This document shows, piece after piece, positions 1 to 10,515 of a DNA stretch of 18,940 nucleotides. The notes under the pieces were generated by a model. It was given only the letters and a program-made list of their open reading frames with translations. It ran no database searches and was not told the DNA's origin. This stretch comes from Mycoplasmoidaceae bacterium (lineage in GTDB: Bacteria; Bacillota_I; Bacilli_A; Mycoplasmatales; Mycoplasmoidaceae), in contig JAKSVP010000013.1 in assembly GCA_024427265.1 (NCBI GenBank), forward strand, positions 1-18,940, read 5' to 3'. The position numbers and the translations under genes were made by a program. Every line of letters starts with the position of its first letter. Within the stretch, counting starts at the first letter, position 1.

Positions 1-37
1 CTATTGTTGCCAACAGCGATTGACTGTTAGGCTATAG
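1..37. other. Imperfect palindrome at window edge, downstream of polC
   Basis: AACAG at 12-16 pairs with CTGTT at 24-28 around a 7-nt loop. GCC at 9-11 pairs with GGC at 30-32 next to a bulged A, and CTAT at 1-4 pairs with ATAG at 34-37. There is no T-run, so it does not look like a standard terminator. On the minus strand a TATAAT lies just before it (39-44), right after the polC stop. It could be the start of a structured transcript or of a downstream gene outside the window; I cannot tell which. Confidence 0.35.
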
Positions 38-46
38 GATTATACA

Positions 47-3000
47 CTAAAACAAGCGCATTTGATCATCAGCATCTAAATTATCTAGAACATGAAGATC
101 TTTTAGCTTGTTAATCAAAGTTGTAGACAACTTTGTACGTTGTTGCAAGTCTTGAATTGAACTGAATGGTTTTTCTTTTCTTGCTGCAACTATAGAATCA
201 GCAGCTTCTTTACCCAAACCATCTAAACTTGTAAATGGTGGAAGAAGTGTTTTGCCTTCGGCAATAAATTGAGTAGCAGTTGATTTGTTAATATCAATGT
301 TCTTCATTGTGATACCACGAGCAAACATTTCTAGACAAACTTCAAAGATTGGAATTAAATCAATTTGTTTGTTTGTCAATTTTGTTTCAGCATTCTTGTC
401 TTTTAATCTTGATTTGTAATCTTTAAATACACGTTCTACTTCTTGTGGCCCTTTAACTACAGTTTCGATGTCAAAGACATCAGAACGTATAGAGAATCAT
501 ACAGCATAGAATTCTGTTGGGTAGTAAACTTTGTATCATGCTGTTCTAATAGCATCAAGTACATAAGCAGTAGCATGAGCTTTAGGGAACAAGTATTGAA
601 TCTTCTTGCAAGAATCAATATATCAAGAAGGAACTTTAGCATCTGTCATTTCTTTTTGATATTGTAAAGATACACCTTTTCCTTTTCTAATTTTTTCAAC
701 AGCATCAAAGGCATGGACATAGTCCATTCCACAGTCAATTAAATATTGGAAAATATTTTCTCTACAGGCAGCTACTTGAGATAGTTGAGCTCCTTTAGAT
801 ACTAAGTCTTCAGCATTTCCTTGTCATACACCAGTTCCATGACTTAATCCTGAAATTCTAATTAAGTCTCCAACGCATGTTGGTTTTGTTTTAGTTACAA
901 TCTTTCTTGTTAGTGTTGTTCCAAATTCAGGCAATGCCATTGTTGCAAGTTGTTCTTGGTCATAATTTTCATCAACAATACCTAATGACTTGCTATTAGC
1001 AAACAATGACAATACTTTATCATCATGGTTAGGAATTGTTCTTGGATCAATCTTTGTAATATCATGTAAGTGTTTTAAAATTGTAGGTTCATCATGACCT
1101 AGAATATCAAACTTTAATAAGTTGTTTTGAATTGAATGATATTCAAAGTGTGTTGTTAATCAACCTTTTGTTTTATCGTTAGATGGATAGTTGCATGGAG
1201 TAAATTCAATAATTTCATGTCCTTTAGGAACAACAACTATACCACCAGGGTGTTGACCTGTAGTTCTCTTAACACCTTCACATTTACTAGCTAAAGCTAA
1301 GACCAAAGCATTTGTTGGATGGAAGTTAGGATCAATTTGTTCATAATAAGATTTAACATAACCGATTGCTGTCTTATTTGCTACAGTTCCAATTGTTCCT
1401 GCTCTAAAAGCATGCCCTTCACCAAACATATCACGAATGAATTCGTGAGCTTTAGCTTGATATTCTCCTGAGAAGTTCAAGTCAATATCTGGAAGCTTGT
1501 CAGCTTTAAATCCTAAGAATGATTCAAATGGAATGTTGTGTCCATCTCTAATCATTTCTTGTCCACACATAGGACATTTTTTAGGTGGCAAATCAAATCC
1601 ATCTATATTTCTATCTGGATATGCTTCATAATGTTTGCATTTAGGACATAAGTAATGTGGAGGTAATGGGTTAACTTCAGAAATATTAGATAAGAATGCT
1701 ACAACAGAAGATCCTACAGATCCTCTTGATCCAACTAAGTAACCATCTTTATTTGATTTCTCAATCAAAAGGTGGCTTATCCAATAAATAACTGCATAAC
1801 CTTTTGAGCAAATACCATTTAATTCCTTATTTATTCTTTCTTCGATTTCTTTGTCTAAGTTTTCACCATATAGTTTCTTAGCGGTAGATCAAACTAAGTC
1901 TTTTAGTTTTTGTTCCGCTTCAGGCATATCTGGTTTACACAAAGCATCATCACCTTCATTAAATGGTATTACCTTGTTAATTTGCTTTGCAAACTCTTGT
2001 GTATTAGTGATAACTATTTCTTTAACTAATTTCTTATCACCAACAAAATCAAATGCATCTAACATTTGTTGTGTAGTTAAACAGTGTAAATCAGGAACAA
2101 ATGTTGTTCCGTCATGACGATATAAACCATTACGTTTACCACCTAATTGTTTAGTGTAAACATATATCTCATGGATTTGTCTTTCAAAAGGCATTAAATA
2201 ATATGCATCAGAAACAGCACATATTTTCTTATTCAACTTAGTTGAAGTTTCAATAATTTTCTTAAGTGCTTTAGTTGTATCAGATTTAGTTATTTTGTCT
2301 TGAACAGCCAAATGTTCAATGTTTTTAGCCGGTGCAACAAACACATAATCATATTTTTTAATCTTTTCTTCTAAGCTTGCTTGGGTTTCACTAATTGCCG
2401 CTTCTCAAACATCACCATCATATGGGTGAGGACAAATAATTAAATTCTTACGGTATTGTTCTAATTCATCAAAATGTAATTTTGGTTGACCATTTGACAA
2501 TAATATCTTGTCATCATCGTCATCCTTTTGATATAGTTGTTCAGTTAATGCTAAACTCAATAAACGGTAAAGGTCTTGCAAACCTTCTCTGTTTTTAACA
2601 TAAACATCAACAGCATAACCTCTACGGCTTGCTCTTAGTGCAGCAGTTTGGAGTTTATCATTTATTTCATCAATGTTTTCTATCTTCTCTTGAGTTGTTA
2701 AGCGTTTAATGAAGTATTTTCATACTTCTAGTAAGTATTCACTATCCTTATCAGCACGGTGCGCTTCTAGTGGGTTATATTCAACTCTTAGTTTGCTTAC
2801 TAAAGTTCCAAGTGTGTGCTTTGCATACTTTTTGTTAACAGCATGTGATATCTCAAGTGTATCGATTAAACAGTTATTAATTGGTTCAACTCCAAATCTC
2901 TCACATAGTTTGTTCAAGAAGTTTAAGTCAAATCTAATACCATTGTGTGCAATTAAAACGTCATTGCCAATTCATTGTTTTATTTTTAATAAAGCATCTT

Positions 3001-4456
3001 TTTGACTTAATCCATTTTCAACCATTTCATTTGTGATATGGCTTAAGTTAATTGCAACATTAGTTAATGGTTTAGTTGGTTTAACAAAGAAATCAATACG
3101 ATCAACAATTTCACCTTTTTGGAATTTGATGGCACCAAATTCAATTAAGTCATCATATTCTGGATACAATCCAGTTGTTTCAATATCGAAAACAACATAG
3201 TCAGCTTCAATCAATGATTTATTTACTGGATTAACTACAATTGGAATTTTTCTTTCAATTACTTCAAATTCACATCCATAGATTGCTTTGATGTTTTCAT
3301 AGTTTTTGTTTGCATTGTAAATTAATGGAATGGATTGAACGTTATTACGTTCTAGAATTGCAATTGCGTCATAACCACAATCATTAGCATGTTTTAAAAT
3401 TGCTTCAGGAGCATCAATTCCTTCATATGCTGTCATGTTTGAGTGAATTAATAATTCAACACGTTTATTTTTTGCTTCATCCTTAGAAATTAAATGTTCT
3501 GGACGTTTAGCATGACACATTTTGTTAATCTTACCAGCAGGTTCAAAGTTTGAATATTTATTTGATTCAATTTGACATTCTACATTTACTCATTGACCTT
3601 TTTTAAATGTATTTAAATAGTCCACTGGCATCATTTGTTTTTTTCATGTTGGGTATTGTTGCAAACTATTTAATGCAATGAATGAGCATTTAAGTGCACC
3701 ACCAACATAATCGTAAACAATGAATTCATAAACAGTTACATTGCCATTTTTCTTTGGTGTTTTCTTTTCACAACTTACTATTTCACCAGCAATATTGATA
3801 TTTGAATTTACATAAGAGTCATCAATTTCTTTGATATCAATGAATTCACCAGATACTTTGTATCTTCTATCATATACTTCTGTTTGACCCATCATCTTTT
3901 GACTTTGAGCAATAAGTTTGGCAATGTCATTCTTTCTGATGTTTTCTTGTTCTAGAATTCTGTTTTGCTTAACTTGATTGAATTCATACTTGATTTCTTT
4001 AACATCAAAGTTAGTGTTATTCAAGAATTCAATAAAATCCTTTTCTATCTTTTTTAGTTGTTCTAATTCAGATTTAGAAACATACTTAACAGTCATAACA
4101 CATTTTTCAATGGTGTAATTAGACTTTTGCAATAGATCTTGCAAAATGAAAGAATTAGGATAATTCTTCTTTAATCAAGATTGAATATAGTCATCTATTT
4201 GTGAATAGTTAGTAACACCTGATGTAGATTTGATAATTATTTGTAACTTTTCATCAGGAAAATTTGTTAGCTTGTTATAAACTTTTGTAGGAAGAACCCC
4301 ACTAGGAATAATATAAACAATAACTTTGTTATGTGAAGCTTCTGGCATTTCAATACCAAAATCACAAAAATCAATTATCGCGTTGATTTCTTCGTCATTT
4401 AAAACTTTGGCTTCTAAAAAGAAATTCTTAACGTAATCCTTTGGGACTTTAATCAT
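47..4456 (-). CDS. polC: DNA polymerase III PolC (Gram-positive-type alpha subunit with proofreading exonuclease)
   Basis: Replicative DNA polymerase, 1469 residues, a normal length for PolC. The frame runs from ATG 4456 to TAG 47-49 once UGA is read as Trp. Domain order: N-terminal region (1-190), OB fold (about 195-300), first part of a PHP domain (about 330-410), an inserted DnaQ-like 3'-5' exonuclease with DIETTG (Asp424, Glu426) and a later HRADKD motif, the second PHP part, then the polymerase. The polymerase has a Cys4 zinc knuckle (CPKC near 937-940, CPMC near 961-964), the catalytic DIDLNFSGEYQ near 990, and RTTGQHPGG. A helix-hairpin-helix region lies near the C-terminus, which ends in the clamp-binding-like QMRLF. 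The PHP metal ligands look lost: HxH reads LIH near 336-338 and TDH reads LER near 368-370. It has its own -10 box behind the dxr terminator, and no clear SD. Confidence 0.97.
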
Positions 4457-4466
4457 AAGTAATAAA

Positions 4467-4472
4467 ATTATA
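4467..4472 (-). promoter_or_regulatory. -10 box of polC promoter
   Basis: A perfect TATAAT on the minus strand ends 10 nt before the polC ATG. The position 17 nt upstream for a -35 lies inside the dxr terminator stem and matches poorly. Transcription would start about 3-5 nt before the ATG, so the polC mRNA is predicted to be nearly leaderless. This is inference from spacing. Confidence 0.5.
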
Positions 4473-4475
4473 TAA

Positions 4476-4502
4476 AAATAAATACTCTAAGAGTATTTAT
4501 TT
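4476..4502 (-). terminator. Rho-independent terminator at the end of the tsf-dxr operon
   Basis: A 12-bp perfect stem (4476-4487 with 4491-4502) and a TAA loop. On the minus strand it is followed by a T-rich tract. The dxr stop codon (4497-4499) sits inside the 5' arm as transcribed. The hairpin separates the dxr operon from polC. Confidence 0.75.
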
Positions 4503-5588
4503 TCAGTATTTGATTGACGCTAATCTTGCTTCTTTGTCAAACTCGTAAATATCATCAATTGTTGTGATCTTTTTTCGTTTTATTTTCTTTATTGAGTTTT
4601 CGATGTATTCAACAATTTGATCAAACCTTAGCATCTTTGCTTTAAATAATTTAATTGCTACTTCATCAGCAGCATTGATGATGATTCCAAGTGAATGTGT
4701 TTTATCATTCATCACATCATATGCCCAACTAATTGGTTTGACTTTGTTTAATTTTGTTAAAACTCTAGTTTTAGCATCAGCTTGTAGTTGTTTAGGTAAC
4801 TTATAGTTAAAGTTTGAAATTGCTCATGCTATTGGGCTTGTCATTAAAGGTTTGGAATTCGAATAAGCAAATTCACCATTATTAAGCAAAATTGCAGAAT
4901 GAATGATAGATGTTGGATCATGCAAAACACTTATTCTGTCAGTGTTAAAATATCAATATGCTTCAATTACTTCAAAACATTTATTAATCAAAGTATTTGA
5001 GTCAATTGTTATCTTATTGCCCATTATTCAGTTCTTATGAGAAATTGCTTGTTCATAAGAGACTTTTGCTTTTTCTTCTTTAGAAGCATTTAAATATTTA
5101 CCTCCTGAACCAGTGATATATATTTGGTTAACATCATTAGCTTTAGTTTGCAATAACTGATAATATAAATTTGTATGTTCTGAATCAATTGGGTAAACGC
5201 TAATGCCATGTTTCTTTGCATAGGGCATAATGTATCAACCAGCAACAACAATTGATTCTTTATTAGCTAAAGCTAAATTAACTTTATTATGTAATGCAGC
5301 TAATGTTCCTTCTAATCCAGCAAAACCAATAATTGCATTTACAACTAAATCAGGTTTTGCCTTTTTAATCATTTCATTAAAGCCTGAACAATTTCCAAAA
5401 TCACTATTAGCTGAGCAATATGAGAAAGGAATTTTATTTTCTTTCACTAGTTGTTTGCCTAGTGTTTGGTTATTATGAAAACTACAGCCAACAATTTTGT
5501 AGCCTAGCTTTTTAGCTATAGCTACAGTTTGGGTTCCAATTGAACCAGTTATTCCTAAAATACAAAGTTTGGTGGAACATCCCCTCAT
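4497..5588 (-). CDS. dxr: 1-deoxy-D-xylulose-5-phosphate reductoisomerase
   Basis: NADPH-dependent conversion of DXP to 2-C-methyl-D-erythritol 4-phosphate, the committed step of the MEP isoprenoid pathway; cytosolic. It has 363 residues, slightly short of the usual 380-400. Visible motifs are the nucleotide-binding loop GITGSIGTQ near the N-terminus, ALANKES, the metal/substrate motif PIDSEH, TGSGG, the flap HKNWIMG (His, Trp and Met of the family conserved), [14 protein letters not shown] with the third metal ligand Glu, and NAADEVA. The usual HPQSIIH reads HDPTSIIH, so the first His is displaced by one position. The true end is TAA 4497-4499, after two codons that follow an in-frame UGA(Trp) at 4503. 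ATG 5588 overlaps the end of cdsA by 34 nt with no clear SD, suggesting translational coupling. Last gene of the operon. Confidence 0.93.
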
Positions 5589-6697
5589 AAATATATCAAC
5601 CCATCAGCATTACTAAATGCTAATAACATTACTAATTGAATCACAATAGTTAAGAAGAAATAGAAAGTAAATGTAAAGATTAGGGCATCTAATCTATCTA
5701 AAATGCCACCATGTCCTGGTAATAAATTACTAAAGTCTTTAATGTCAAATCTACGTTTAATAAAACTAAAGAATAAATCGCCTAAAACACTAACAAACAT
5801 TATTACTAATGTTGCTACTACATAAATAGCTCAGAAATATGGTTCTAAATTGATAGGCTTTCCAGCAACTAGTAGAGGGCAACATTGGCATCCTAAGAAA
5901 CGATAAAGGGAACTGTCTAATTCTTCTGCTCCAGGGATTGCATAGAACAACGCATAGATTAAGCACATTGCTGCTAATGTAACACCTGCTCCAAATAAAA
6001 CGCCTTCTCATGTTTTCTTTGGACTAATTTTAGGCGCCATTTGGTGTTTACCAAAATGTGTTCCACCAATATAAGCAAATACATCACAACCTGTACTAAT
6101 CAAAATTAAAAAGGCAAATGTTGTTAAAGAGTGAATAATTGATGTGTAAATAAATCCAACAAAGAATGTATTTAAAACAAAGATTAAGAATGGATATCAA
6201 AATCTTGTTTTCTTACCTACATATATAATATGGCGAGACATTATTACTCACACTAATGTTGACACAAGTGTGAAGAAAATAATGCCACCCAAGCCTATAA
6301 TTAAGAACAATGTGAAATTGTTTATCTTATTGTCTAAATTAAGGGTAAAGAATTCATATCTCATTCCTAGCAAGAAAAATGACATTCCCATTGTTAACAC
6401 AAATAAGGCAATAGTTGTATATATGAATACTGCTTTATGTGTTGGAAAACACAAGTTCGTTATTTCTTTGGAGACAAAGACAATAATTGGAATAACCATT
6501 AAAACATTACATAGGTTTAGAACAAATTGAACATTCATCATTGTTCTAACATCTAATCACATTAATGGAGGAAATCACTTCTCATTAGAGAAATATAAAA
6601 ACAAAAAGAACAAAACATAGAAAGATACAATAAAGATTGCAGATCTTCCTCTAGTAAAAAATACTTTCTTTCTTTGTTCAATTTGTTTTTTGTTCAT
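5555..6697 (-). CDS. cdsA: Phosphatidate cytidylyltransferase (CDP-diacylglycerol synthase)
   Basis: Makes CDP-diacylglycerol from phosphatidate and CTP in the membrane, the precursor of phosphatidylglycerol and so of cardiolipin (compare cls in this window). It has 380 residues. It starts at ATG 6697 with a basic cytosolic tail ([11 protein letters not shown]) and then many hydrophobic segments. The family signature is complete near residues 295-325: SFIKRR, KD, LLPGHGG, then ILDRLD. The SPKKTWEG motif lies upstream near residue 220. The start is 2 nt after the frr stop. An in-frame UGA at 5585 must be read as Trp, so the protein continues nine codons to TAG 5555-5557 and overlaps dxr. In Firmicutes uppS normally lies between frr and cdsA; it is missing here, which fits a wall-less cell. 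Confidence 0.95.
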
Positions 6698-6699
6698 AA

Positions 6700-7254
6700 C
6701 TATAAAGACATTAAGTCTTTTTCTTTATTTGCAAAAATATCTTCTAGTTTTTTATTAGCTTCTTTTGTTACTTTGTTTAATTGATCTTCAAAGTATCTAA
6801 TGTCATCATCTGAAACATCAGGAGCTTTCTTATATTTAGCTTGAACATCTTGTCTTACAGCACGAAGTTTTTGTACAGCTTGATTGTAATATTCTTTTGC
6901 TTTCTTAACAGCATCTCTACGAGTTTCTTCAGTTAATGGAGCAAAAATAATACGAATGCAATCTGGGTTAACTTGTGGGTTAACATGATATTCAGATTCT
7001 GCTAATGCTTTAGCAACTTCTTTAATTAAACTACGATCATATGGTTTAATCAATAATTGTCTAGCGTCAACAGCTTGCACGTTAGCAAGTTGCATTAAAG
7101 GAGTCTTTTCACCATATGCATCAACTTTTAGTTGGTTGAACATATTTGGATTAACTCTACCTGAATTTATTTTTTGAAATTCGTTTTGTAAATATGTAAA
7201 AACTGATTGAGAGTTTCTATCAAACTCAGCTTTTAATACATTTCAGTCAATCAT
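6700..7254 (-). CDS. frr: Ribosome recycling factor
   Basis: Splits post-termination ribosomes together with EF-G. It has 184 residues, the normal family length. The N-terminus MIDWNVLKAEFDRN contains an in-frame UGA(Trp). Family landmarks are the GRVNPNMF region (family GRA.P..), the YG..TPL segment, and the C-terminal helical region with RRDAVKKAKEY, DDDIRYFEDQL and the KLEDIFANKEKDLM tail. ATG 7254 is supported by a perfect AAGGAG SD that lies across the pyrH stop codon, so the two are probably coupled. Confidence 0.96.
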
Positions 7255-7260
7255 AAAGAT

Positions 7261-7266
7261 CTCCTT
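7261..7266 (-). promoter_or_regulatory. Shine-Dalgarno of frr, overlapping the pyrH stop
   Basis: AAGGAG on the minus strand lies 6 nt before ATG 7254 and shares two bases with the TAA stop of pyrH (7265-7267). It fixes the frr start upstream of the internal ATG at 7143. Confidence 0.85.
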
Positions 7267-7969
7267 ATTTGTGAATATGAGTAAATTTAGCTTTTTTCTT
7301 AAATGTCTTTAAGATATTGTCTTTAGCTAAAACATCAAAGACATAAATGTCAATGTTGTTTTCCATACATAGAGTTAAAGCTGATAGGTCCATAACACCT
7401 AATTCTCTACTAATTGCTTCTAAGAATGTTAAACTCTTGAAGAATTTAGCTTTTTTATTTTTGTTTGGATCTGATGAGTAAACACCATCTACACCATCTT
7501 TGCCCATTAAGATAACATCAGCGTGCATATCAATTGCTCTAATTGCACAAGCTGTATCAGTTGTAAAGAATGGATGTCCTGTTCCACCTGCAAAAATAAT
7601 GACTTTGTTTTTTGCTAAATCATCATTAATCTTGTCAATAGCAATTTTGTGTGTGATTTTGTCAACTTCTAAAGCTGAATAAACTTCAGCCTTAACACCG
7701 ATCTTGTGTAGTGTTTCTTTGAAGGCAATACCGTTCATAACGGTAGAAAGCATTCCCATGTAGTCGGCATTAGCTCTTCTAAATGCACGATCTTTGGTCA
7801 TGTTTCCTCTTCAAATATTTCCACCACCTAATACTAGTCCAACTGAAGCTGTCTTGTTTAAAACAGCTAGTTGTTTACACAAAGCTAGTAATTTTTGGTT
7901 GTCATAAATATCTCCGTGAGTGCCTTTAATTGCCCCACCAGAAATCTTGACTAGAACTCTTTTTTTCAT
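7265..7969 (-). CDS. pyrH: UMP kinase
   Basis: Phosphorylates UMP to UDP with ATP; a hexameric amino-acid-kinase-fold enzyme unrelated to eukaryotic UMP/CMP kinases. It has 234 residues, typical for bacterial PyrH. Visible are the N-terminal KKRVLVKISGGA loop, the glycine-rich LGGGNIWRG (Trp encoded by UGA), RRANADYMGML, the acceptor-site GGTGHPFFTTDTACAIRA, and the ATP-site segment KDGVDGVYSSDP. The ATG overlaps the tsf stop by one base (TAATG), a classic coupling arrangement. Confidence 0.97.
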
Positions 7970-8853
7970 TATTTGTTAGTTCCCATTTGTTGAGCTACTT
8001 CAGTAGCGAAGTCAACAGTTTTCTTTTCAAGTCCTTCACCAACTTCATATCTAGCAAAGCTTAACAGCTTTATACCTTTTGAAGCTAGTAATTGACCAAC
8101 TGTAATAGTTGGTTCAAAGTCAAATTCTTGATTGCATAGACAAACTTCAGCAAGTCTCTTTGCTAATCTTCCTTCAACGATCTTCTTTAGGAATTTAGCA
8201 GGTTTGTTGCCATTTTGACTTGTCTTTTCAATAATTGTCTTTTCAGTTTCAACTCAGCTAGCATCCACTTGCTTAGCGTTGATGAACTTAGGGTTTCTTG
8301 CAACAATGTGCATACAAATTTGTTTCTTTAAAGTTTCATCAACTTTTTTGTCAAATAGACAAATTGAAGCATATTTCTTGTTTGCATGTTGATAGAAAGC
8401 AACATCTTGTCCTGCTTGTTTTACAATTCTACCAAATCTTCTAACTGAAATCTTTTCTCCAGTTTTTGCAGTTAATGTATCACATTTAGAACCAACTGTT
8501 TCACCATCAGAAAGTTTTAAGTTCTTAACAACTTCAATGTCAAGACATTCTGAATTATGAATTTGTTTCATAATTTCTTCACATAGTTTAATAAAGTGTT
8601 GGTTCTTAGCAGCAAAGTCTGTTTGAGTGTTAATTTCAATAATGTAAGCACTCTTGTCATTAACTCCAGATAATGCAACACCTTCAGCGGCAATTGCTCC
8701 AGCTTTCTTAGCAGCTTTTGCTAGTCCTTTTTCTCTTAGATATTTGCTAGCAGCTTCAAGATTGTCGTGGCATTCAATTAATGCTTTCTTACAATCAACA
8801 AAACCGGCTTGCGTCATATCTCTTAATTGTTTAATTAATTTAGCGTCAGCCAT
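7969..8853 (-). CDS. tsf: Translation elongation factor Ts
   Basis: Guanine nucleotide exchange factor for EF-Tu, whose gene ends at the right edge of the window. It has 294 residues. The N-terminal UBA-like module LIKQLRDMTQAGFVDCKKAL matches the family, followed by the GLAKAAKKAGAIAAEG linker and the core motif INTQTDFAAKN (family NSETDFVA). The later EVCLCNQ and GQDVAFYQHAN segments match the dimerisation/core repeats. Start ATG 8853 has an AGAGG SD about 7 nt upstream. First gene of the tsf-pyrH-frr-cdsA-dxr operon; rpsB, its usual upstream partner, is not here. Confidence 0.97.
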
Positions 8854-8870
8854 AATTTACCTCTATATTT

Positions 8871-8899
8871 TTGTATTTTAATTATTATATAATTAAAAT
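8871..8899 (+). promoter_or_regulatory. Candidate cls promoter
   Basis: TTGTAT (8871-8876), a 17-nt spacer, then TAAAAT (8894-8899). The -10 ends only 8 nt before the cls ATG, so the mRNA would be nearly leaderless, and no SD is present. A TATAAT at 8888-8893 is an alternative -10 without a good -35. Confidence 0.4.
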
Positions 8900-8912
8900 T
8901 ATAAATTATGAA
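8884..8912 (-). promoter_or_regulatory. Candidate promoter of the tsf-dxr operon
   Basis: Minus strand: TTCATA (8907-8912), a 17-nt spacer, then a perfect TATAAT (8884-8889). Transcription would start near 8877, giving a leader of about 24 nt that carries the AGAGG SD. The -35 overlaps the cls start codon, so the two divergent promoters interlock and may compete for polymerase. Confidence 0.5.
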
Positions 8913-10455
8913 TAAGAATAAGATACTAATTTCAGGAATAGTCGCAACATTGCTGCTTCTTGGAATAATAGGAGCTACTTGCCTATTTATTTTTATCCAT
9001 GTTTTGTGACCACTTGTTATTGCATTAGCTGTTGTTTTAGTATTGGAAATTGGTTTTGCTATAAGAATCATTATTTCCCCAAGAAGTAGCTATGCTAAAG
9101 CGAGTTGGATGATTGTTATTCTTGTCTTTCCTGTTATAGGATTATTAGTTTTTATAATCTTTGGTGTTTATCCTTTAAGAAAAAGGCAAAGAAAAGCATA
9201 TTTGAATCAATTAAAACAAATTATTGATTACGAAGATTTTAAATTGAGTGAAGACATCGAAATTGATCCTAAATTAAATTGATTATTCAATTATGGTTTG
9301 AAGCATCAATACAAACCAATAAATAAGAATAATGATATTAGAGTTATCACAGATAACACGCAATTATTTGAAGAATCAATCAAGCTAATTAAATCAGCAA
9401 AAGAATATATTAATGTTCAAAGTTATATCTTTAGTTATGATGGTTTTTGATCTAAAGTTTTCTTCACTGAATTAATTAAAAAAGCTAACGAAGGTGTTAA
9501 AGTTAGACTTATTTATGACTGACTTGGAGCGCACAAGAGAGTTAATAACAAAATCTTCAAACAATTGCAACAATATGGTGTAGAAGTTGCTTGTTTCAAC
9601 CCTAAAGGTTTTACACAATTTAAAGGAGCAACAAACTATCGTTTGCACTCAAAATTTGTTATCGTTGACAACAAATCTGCTTTATATGGCGGAAGCAACT
9701 TTGCTGATGAATATTTATCAATGAATAGAAGCAATTGTCATTGAAGAGACTTAAACTTCTTAATCACTGGACCAATTGTTAATTCAATGAACATAACGTT
9801 CGTTAACTATTGATTAGCATTTTGCAAAACAACAAATGACAAGATTAGTAAACAAAACATCTTAAATGATGCTCAATTAATCTTTAGAAAACATGAATTT
9901 AAGCCAACACCAACGCTTTGTCAACTTCTAGTTTTTGAACCAGACTTTAACGAATTCGCACTTGAAAATGCATTATTACATGCCTTCTACAATGCTAAGA
10001 AATCAATCAAGATTTTAACACCATATTTCTGTCCACCAAACAGTTTGATTGAAGCATTAAGGTCTTGTCATTTTAATGGAATTAAAGTTGAAATTATTGC
10101 TCATAACAAAAACCAAAAATATGTTCAAATGATGAACAGAGAAAACTATAAAAAACTGGCTGATGCAGGAATGAATGTTTATGAATATGATGGTTATCTC
10201 CACTCAAAATGTGTAATTATTGATGATGAATATGTTATGACTGGATCATGCAACGTTGACTGACGTTCAATTTATTTAGACTTTGAATCAGAATTAATTG
10301 TCTATGACAAAAAATTCACAAATGAAGTATTAAGTGTGTATGAAAACACAAAGAAAAACTCAACACTTCAAACTGCACAAATACTCCATAAAAAACTAAA
10401 TTTGTGATCTCGTTTCTTGCTTAAATTACTTAACTTCGGTAAGAGTTTGTTCTAA
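8908..10455 (+). CDS. cls: Cardiolipin synthase (phospholipase D superfamily)
   Basis: Membrane enzyme that joins two phosphatidylglycerol molecules into cardiolipin plus glycerol. It has 515 residues, a normal length for the bacterial ClsA type. Two or three hydrophobic N-terminal segments (about 5-50 and 63-88) are followed by the basic PLRKRQRKAY. There are two PLD catalytic HKD motifs: HSKFVIVD with GGSN (His247, Lys249, Asp254) and HSKCVIIDDEYVMTGSCN (His432, Lys434, Asp439). Several Trp are UGA-encoded, one directly after the second motif. Transcribed divergently from tsf with no SD; it ends in a terminator. It works downstream of CdsA in anionic phospholipid synthesis. Confidence 0.95.
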
Positions 10456-10457
10456 AG

Positions 10458-10484
10458 TTTTGGAAGAAAATTCCAAAATTTTTT
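10458..10484 (+). terminator. Rho-independent terminator after cls
   Basis: Stem TTTTGGAA / TTCCAAAA (10458-10465 with 10471-10478), loop GAAAA, then six T and a further T-rich stretch. It begins 3 nt after the cls stop. Confidence 0.85.
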
Positions 10485-10515
10485 ATTTTTCTGCGAAGAG
10501 TTATATGAGGCTCTT

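Noticed and set aside
443..3005. Plus-strand open frames opposite polC
   Set aside because: They are short, lack SDs and family motifs, and lie fully antisense to a conserved gene.
47..4456. polC appears broken into many pieces by stop codons, as if a pseudogene
   Set aside because: All breaks are in-frame UGA codons. With UGA as Trp the frame is continuous for 1470 codons and matches PolC throughout.
5790..6011. Minus-strand open frame inside cdsA
   Set aside because: Out of frame with cdsA, rich in Arg/Cys/Ser with no motifs; a shadow of the cdsA coding region.
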